Source: Lepidodermella squamata | Taxonomy: Eukaryota; Gastrotricha | Reading direction: 5' to 3' | Assembly (NCBI GenBank): GCA_047495785.1 | Contig: JBLDXI010000007.1 | Coordinates: 744,001-808,000, forward strand | DNA: 64,000 nt | In this document: piece after piece, positions 60,889 to 64,000 of the stretch | Layout: each line of letters opens with the position of its first letter | Position numbering within the stretch: position 1 is the stretch's first letter | Made by a program: the position numbers and the translations under genes | The notes under the pieces: model-generated | Databases searched by the model: none | Told to the model about the DNA's origin: nothing | Seen by the model: the letters and a program-made list of their open reading frames with translations, nothing else

Positions 60889-62253
60889 TCACAATTTATT
60901 TTTGAAATATGATCGTTTTCGAATGAACTCGAAGCCAGGTCTTAAATCGTGGGGGCATTTATCAATCAAATCCAGCCGCCTTGTATGAGCTGTCTGAGCT
61001 GAAGATCGATTTGAGAAATCGATTCCCTCGAAAACCCACTCGTATGGGTTCAGTTGCTTTCGATCAACATCTCGGCAATAATCCGGCTTAGGAATTTGAT
61101 TTTCTTTCGTATCGCTGTCTCTAATAGCAAAGCAAATGCCGCTTCGAAGAAGTTGAGGTAGCGAGTCGATTTCTGTGACAAAATTTTCGTAGGTCCAGTG
61201 AACAGCTAGATGCGGACTGAGTCGATGGAAAAAATGTAGAGGAATCTCTGCATCCTCCGGCTCGGCGATCTGCCCGACTACAACACCCCGCCAGCCGGGT
61301 TCGACCTCGTCGATAATCCAATAATAGTCATCCCGCTTGTAATACCACAAATAGGCACACATGATGTTGAATTGCGAGTAATAACGGCCACCACGAAGGA
61401 CATCAAAAGCATCGTTGAAGGTTTGAACTGTTTCGCTATCACGGGAGTTCGATTTGAAGCGCTCATAAACTTGATTGCGAATTAAAGGCAAGTGCTCGCG
61501 TTTTATTATAACCGGGAAATAGGACATGCATTTGAATGGCTCTGAAAAATAAAATAAAATAAACAAAATAATTATAATTTTCAACTTCAAATGAAATTTA
61601 AAACATTAATTAATACCTTTTTTGCCAATCGCAAAAAACGTTGCTTCTGGAGCTCGATCCCACCAGCTGTCTTCGCGAGGTTTGCCGTAGAAGGCTCGAA
61701 TAATCGGCCTGTAAGTCCCGTTATTTAAACGGAATAAATCTGTCCTCGTTACTCTGGTCGAAAAAACAGTGTCACTGTCAACAAAACCGACATATTCGGC
61801 CGAAGTAAAATTATCTGCCCAGAACATTATCCATTGTTGGCGGTCCCAGCCTTTGATTTCGTAATTAGTGTTGTTTTCAACGCGCAAAGTCCCGACGGCA
61901 TCACCGATGTGATCGCGAATATTTTGTATAAATTCAGCCGAGTAGTTTGCACTTTCAGTGTCGGTTACTACGACGAGTTTCGACCGGCTTTTCGGCCAGA
62001 ATAACGCGAGGGATGGGGCTAGAAATGAGCCCATTTCAGCAGCTCCTGCTAGAGTGGCGGGCAGGGGTAGAAATAGCTCGAGGTCAGGCCAGAATTCGCC
62101 TTCGCATCTCGAGAGTTTTTCTTGTCTCGCATCCCGGCGAACGACTGTGAAAATGAGGATGACAATTACGGCTGCCAAAATCAAATACTGATTTCGGGTA
62201 TTGCAAAATAGGCGCAATCTGGGCCACATATCAAAACTTAGGGCCAGTTGCAT
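60889..62253 (-). CDS. Type II membrane glycosyltransferase-like protein
   Basis: Exons 62253-61617 and 61541-60889, in phase, 429 residues. A short cytoplasmic N-terminus precedes one TM segment (residues about 21-38, LILAAVIVILIFTVV). The lumenal part begins with a stretch LELFLPLPAT and has a nucleotide-sugar-binding-like run (KLVVVTDTE) and a DxD motif in GFVDSDTVF at 157-164, which would hold a metal ion and the sugar nucleotide. Downstream are FKCMSYFPVIIKREHLP and a Trp/Tyr-rich region. This layout fits Golgi glycosyltransferases of the GT-A fold. The family resembles uncharacterised DUF6492-type proteins, but I am not certain. Sugar and acceptor are unknown. An alternative start is the Met at residue 9. 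Confidence 0.7.
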
Positions 62254-62478
62254 GTAAATTGCATTCGGTCATCAATGAAAGTTCACATTTCTTTCACGCT
62301 TGTTCCCTGATATATAGTAAGTCGGACATCAATTGGTGTGAATAGTTCTATTCAAATTTATCTCAATGCTAGAATGAATGTGGCCTTGTAATAATTTTCG
62401 GTTGAATAAATTAAAACTCCACCTTAAAATGTTTACTGAAATTAATTTAATTTTTAGAATCTCGAAAAATTAATCGCA

Positions 62479-63549
62479 ATGAAGGGCATTATTTTCATAG
62501 CTTTGTGCATTAATATTGTATCGTCGCAGATTTTAATGTTCGACGATCTGCTGAAGCTGCCTCGTCAGCCGATTCCAGAGAAAGACGATGATATAAAAAA
62601 CTTGTACACGTGTTTACCCGGATGCGAACTTCAGAAGATTAATAATACCTCCTGGGAATGCCGTAGTAGCGCATCGCCGAAACACGAATGGTGGGCATGC
62701 CCGCACAACGGTATGGCGCTGCACAAGACTTACGCATTGGGTGAATACAGTTCGAATGACGATAAGCCGCCCTATTTGAAGTATCCATCAACACTGCGCT
62801 ACACTCGATTCGGCTCGCCGTTATCAACAGGTTTTGACGTGTTGCGGTGCCCTTATGATTCATTAGGGCGCCGCATGAAGCGTAACTCGAAGCTGGTATC
62901 TTGGTTCAGGAATGACGGCTCAACGAACGGTGTCCCAGTGGGGCGAGATGGGAACGAAAATTATCCGGATATCAGACAACAAGGAGCAAGCCTGCTGATA
63001 TCGTCCGCGAAGAAAAGTGCAGCGTATACGGGTTATTTTTGCCAAGAAAGTAGCAGCAACAATAAATTATTCGAAGCTCATCTCGCGAATCCTGATTCAT
63101 TTTTCAAAGGTTGCAACTTCACTGCTGGACGAGCTGCATCTATTGAGGAACTGAAATACTTTTCGAACAATCGAATAACTTTTTCATGGGAAAAAGGCGA
63201 ACGAATTCGGAGTCTTTTCTATGTTATTGAATGTCAGTTCGGTATTATACGACTAGTCAAGCTGCAACCAGGCAGAATTAAACCATCGGTGATTGTCAAA
63301 TGGAGCAATCGCGATTTCATGGCGGAGGAACCAGGTATTAGTGTCGAATTGCAATATGAAAATCATCCTTGGACTTATTTCGCCGTAACATTGGATCCAC
63401 GCTTGCTAGTGATGAAGTACTTCATGCAGGAAGGCAGGACCTACGAATTTATTGCAAACATTGAAATCGTAGCAAATTTCATGAATTACGAATGGCCTAA
63501 TCAAGTGCGTTTCTTTGAGTTCTCGGCCAATTTTACCTACGTGACCTGA
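62479..63549 (+). CDS. Secreted protein of unknown function
   Basis: Intronless 356-residue frame with a signal peptide (MKGIIFIALCINIVSS, cleavage probably before QIL). The mature protein has about eight cysteines, mostly in the first 220 residues, several Asn glycosylation sites and no transmembrane helix. The second half is rich in beta-like alternation and aromatic residues (WTYFAVTLDPRLLVMKYF, ending FFEFSANFTYVT). I recognise no family. It follows a divergent promoter region shared with the glycosyltransferase-like gene, whose start is only 225 bases away. AATAAA is at 63586-63591. Full-length open frame and signal peptide make it a credible gene. Confidence 0.75.
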   Translation: MKGIIFIALCINIVSSQILMFDDLLKLPRQPIPEKDDDIKNLYTCLPGCELQKINNTSWECRSSASPKHEWWACPHNGMALHKTYALGEYSSNDDKPPYLKYPSTLRYTRFGSPLSTGFDVLRCPYDSLGRRMKRNSKLVSWFRNDGSTNGVPVGRDGNENYPDIRQQGASLLISSAKKSAAYTGYFCQESSSNNKLFEAHLANPDSFFKGCNFTAGRAASIEELKYFSNNRITFSWEKGERIRSLFYVIECQFGIIRLVKLQPGRIKPSVIVKWSNRDFMAEEPGISVELQYENHPWTYFAVTLDPRLLVMKYFMQEGRTYEFIANIEIVANFMNYEWPNQVRFFEFSANFTYVT

Positions 63550-63639
63550 TTAATTCTTATATTTTGTTTACACAATTGTTGCTAAAATAAATCTAGTCGT
63601 CTGTTATTTTACTATTGTTTTGATTTTGTTTATCGTCAA

Positions 63640-63721
63640 GGTAGCGTGGCCGAGTGGTCTAAGGCGCTAGATTTAGGCTCTAGTCTCTTCGGAGGCGTGG
63701 GTTCGAACCCCACCGCTGCCA
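63640..63721 (+). tRNA. tRNA-Leu (anticodon UAG)
   Basis: 82 bases with discriminator A. Acceptor stem GGTAGCG pairs with CGCTGCC, including one T-G pair. The A box is TGGCCGAGTGG and the B box GGGTTCGAACCCC. The anticodon loop TTTAGGC between CTAGA and TCTAG gives anticodon TAG. A long variable arm (TCTCTTCGGAGGC) is the class II form typical of Leu. No intron. Confidence 0.96.
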
Positions 63722-63790
63722 TCATTTTTTTCATTTTAATCTTCGAAAACTCAAAAACATTGATCCAGTGATTTATTACTTCTTCAGACA

Positions 63791-63862
63791 AGCAGAGTGG
63801 CGCAGTGGAAGCGCGCTGGGCCCATAACCCAGAGGTCTGTAGATCGAAACTACGCTCTGCTA
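63791..63862 (+). tRNA. Initiator tRNA-Met (anticodon CAU)
   Basis: 72 bases. The stem AGCAGAG/CTCTGCT begins with an A-T pair, the D arm is GTGGCGCAGTGG, the anticodon stem GCTGGGC CCATAAC CCAG has the GGG/CCC initiator pairs, and the T loop is ATCGAAAC rather than TTCGA. These features identify the eukaryotic initiator, not the elongator, tRNA-Met. Confidence 0.96.
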
Positions 63863-63904
63863 AATGTCAATTTTTTTTCTTTTGTCTTCACAGCTCACAG
63901 CAAG

Positions 63905-64000
63905 ATGAATATGCTAAGCAAGCCGTTGTCTGTGTTTTTTTCAACTGCCGATGGGGGTCAGCGGCGGAAATCTATTCAACTAAACTTACCTGGCACTGGG
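63905..64000 (+). CDS. Start of a gene running off the window (partial)
   Basis: ATG at 63905 opens 32 codons without a stop up to the window end (start MNMLSKPLSVFFST, with QRRKSIQ further on). An acceptor-like TTCACAG lies shortly upstream. Too short to name; an untranslated chance frame cannot be excluded. Confidence 0.4.
   Translation, partial: MNMLSKPLSVFFSTADGGQRRKSIQLNLPGTG

Noticed and set aside
1-64000. CRISPR arrays, bacterial operons, prophage or integrated virus
   Set aside because: None seen: no regularly spaced repeats, no viral or bacterial-type genes, and introns are everywhere.

Overview
The window is animal nuclear DNA. Protein-coding genes are split by spliceosomal introns, many only about 50 to 60 bases long, with GT donors and mostly pyrimidine-rich AG acceptors. 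The gene content is metazoan and neuronal: insulin-type receptor, Homer, peptide GPCR, nicotinic and other Cys-loop channels. Short introns, frequent acceptor-like sites just upstream of start codons and the mix of channels suggest a small-genome ecdysozoan, most likely a nematode or a close relative. The species cannot be fixed from the sequence alone.

Layout. 1-3.5 kb (minus): ectodomain, transmembrane segment and start of the juxtamembrane region of an insulin/IGF-type receptor tyrosine kinase, cut by the window edge before the kinase. 5.6-6.7 kb (plus): an intronless Homer scaffold gene. 7.5-11.0 kb (plus): translation factor eIF3 subunit D in six exons. 13.3-14.9 kb (plus): a rhodopsin-like neuropeptide-type GPCR. 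15.2-15.8 kb (plus): a small Ly6/uPAR (three-finger) membrane protein. 18.6-29.6 kb (plus): one nicotinic-type Cys-loop subunit with a long, gene-poor 5' region holding up to three alternative first exons. 30.6-32.7 kb (minus): a divergent Cys-loop channel. 33.7-44.8 kb (minus): a tandem array of four paralogous class A GPCRs with a DNY motif instead of DRY. 46.6-48.6 kb (minus): an unrecognised multi-exon gene. 49.7-51.6 kb (plus): a GABA/glycine-type channel subunit whose reading frame is broken by one base. 51.7-57.3 kb (minus): two near-identical tandem Cys-loop genes of the same divergent family as the 31 kb gene. 59.0-60.7 kb (plus): ankyrin/SOCS-box protein. 60.9-62.3 kb (minus): type II membrane glycosyltransferase-like protein. 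62.5-63.5 kb (plus): secreted orphan protein. 63.6-63.9 kb (plus): tRNA-Leu(UAG) and initiator tRNA-Met. From 63.9 kb: the start of another gene running off the window.

Together the region is rich in neuronal signalling: five GPCRs, five ligand-gated channel genes, a Ly6 protein (a family that includes nAChR modulators) and a Homer scaffold lie in under 55 kb. The most notable observations are the DNY GPCR array with its shared extracellular C-x5-C motif and serine-rich third loop, a nicotinic subunit with an anion-type selectivity filter (Pro-Ala-Lys), a divergent channel family with an acidic -1' residue, and a small Tigger/pogo-like MITE inside a GPCR intron. All gene models were built by eye from codon phase and splice signals; none was tested against transcripts or databases.
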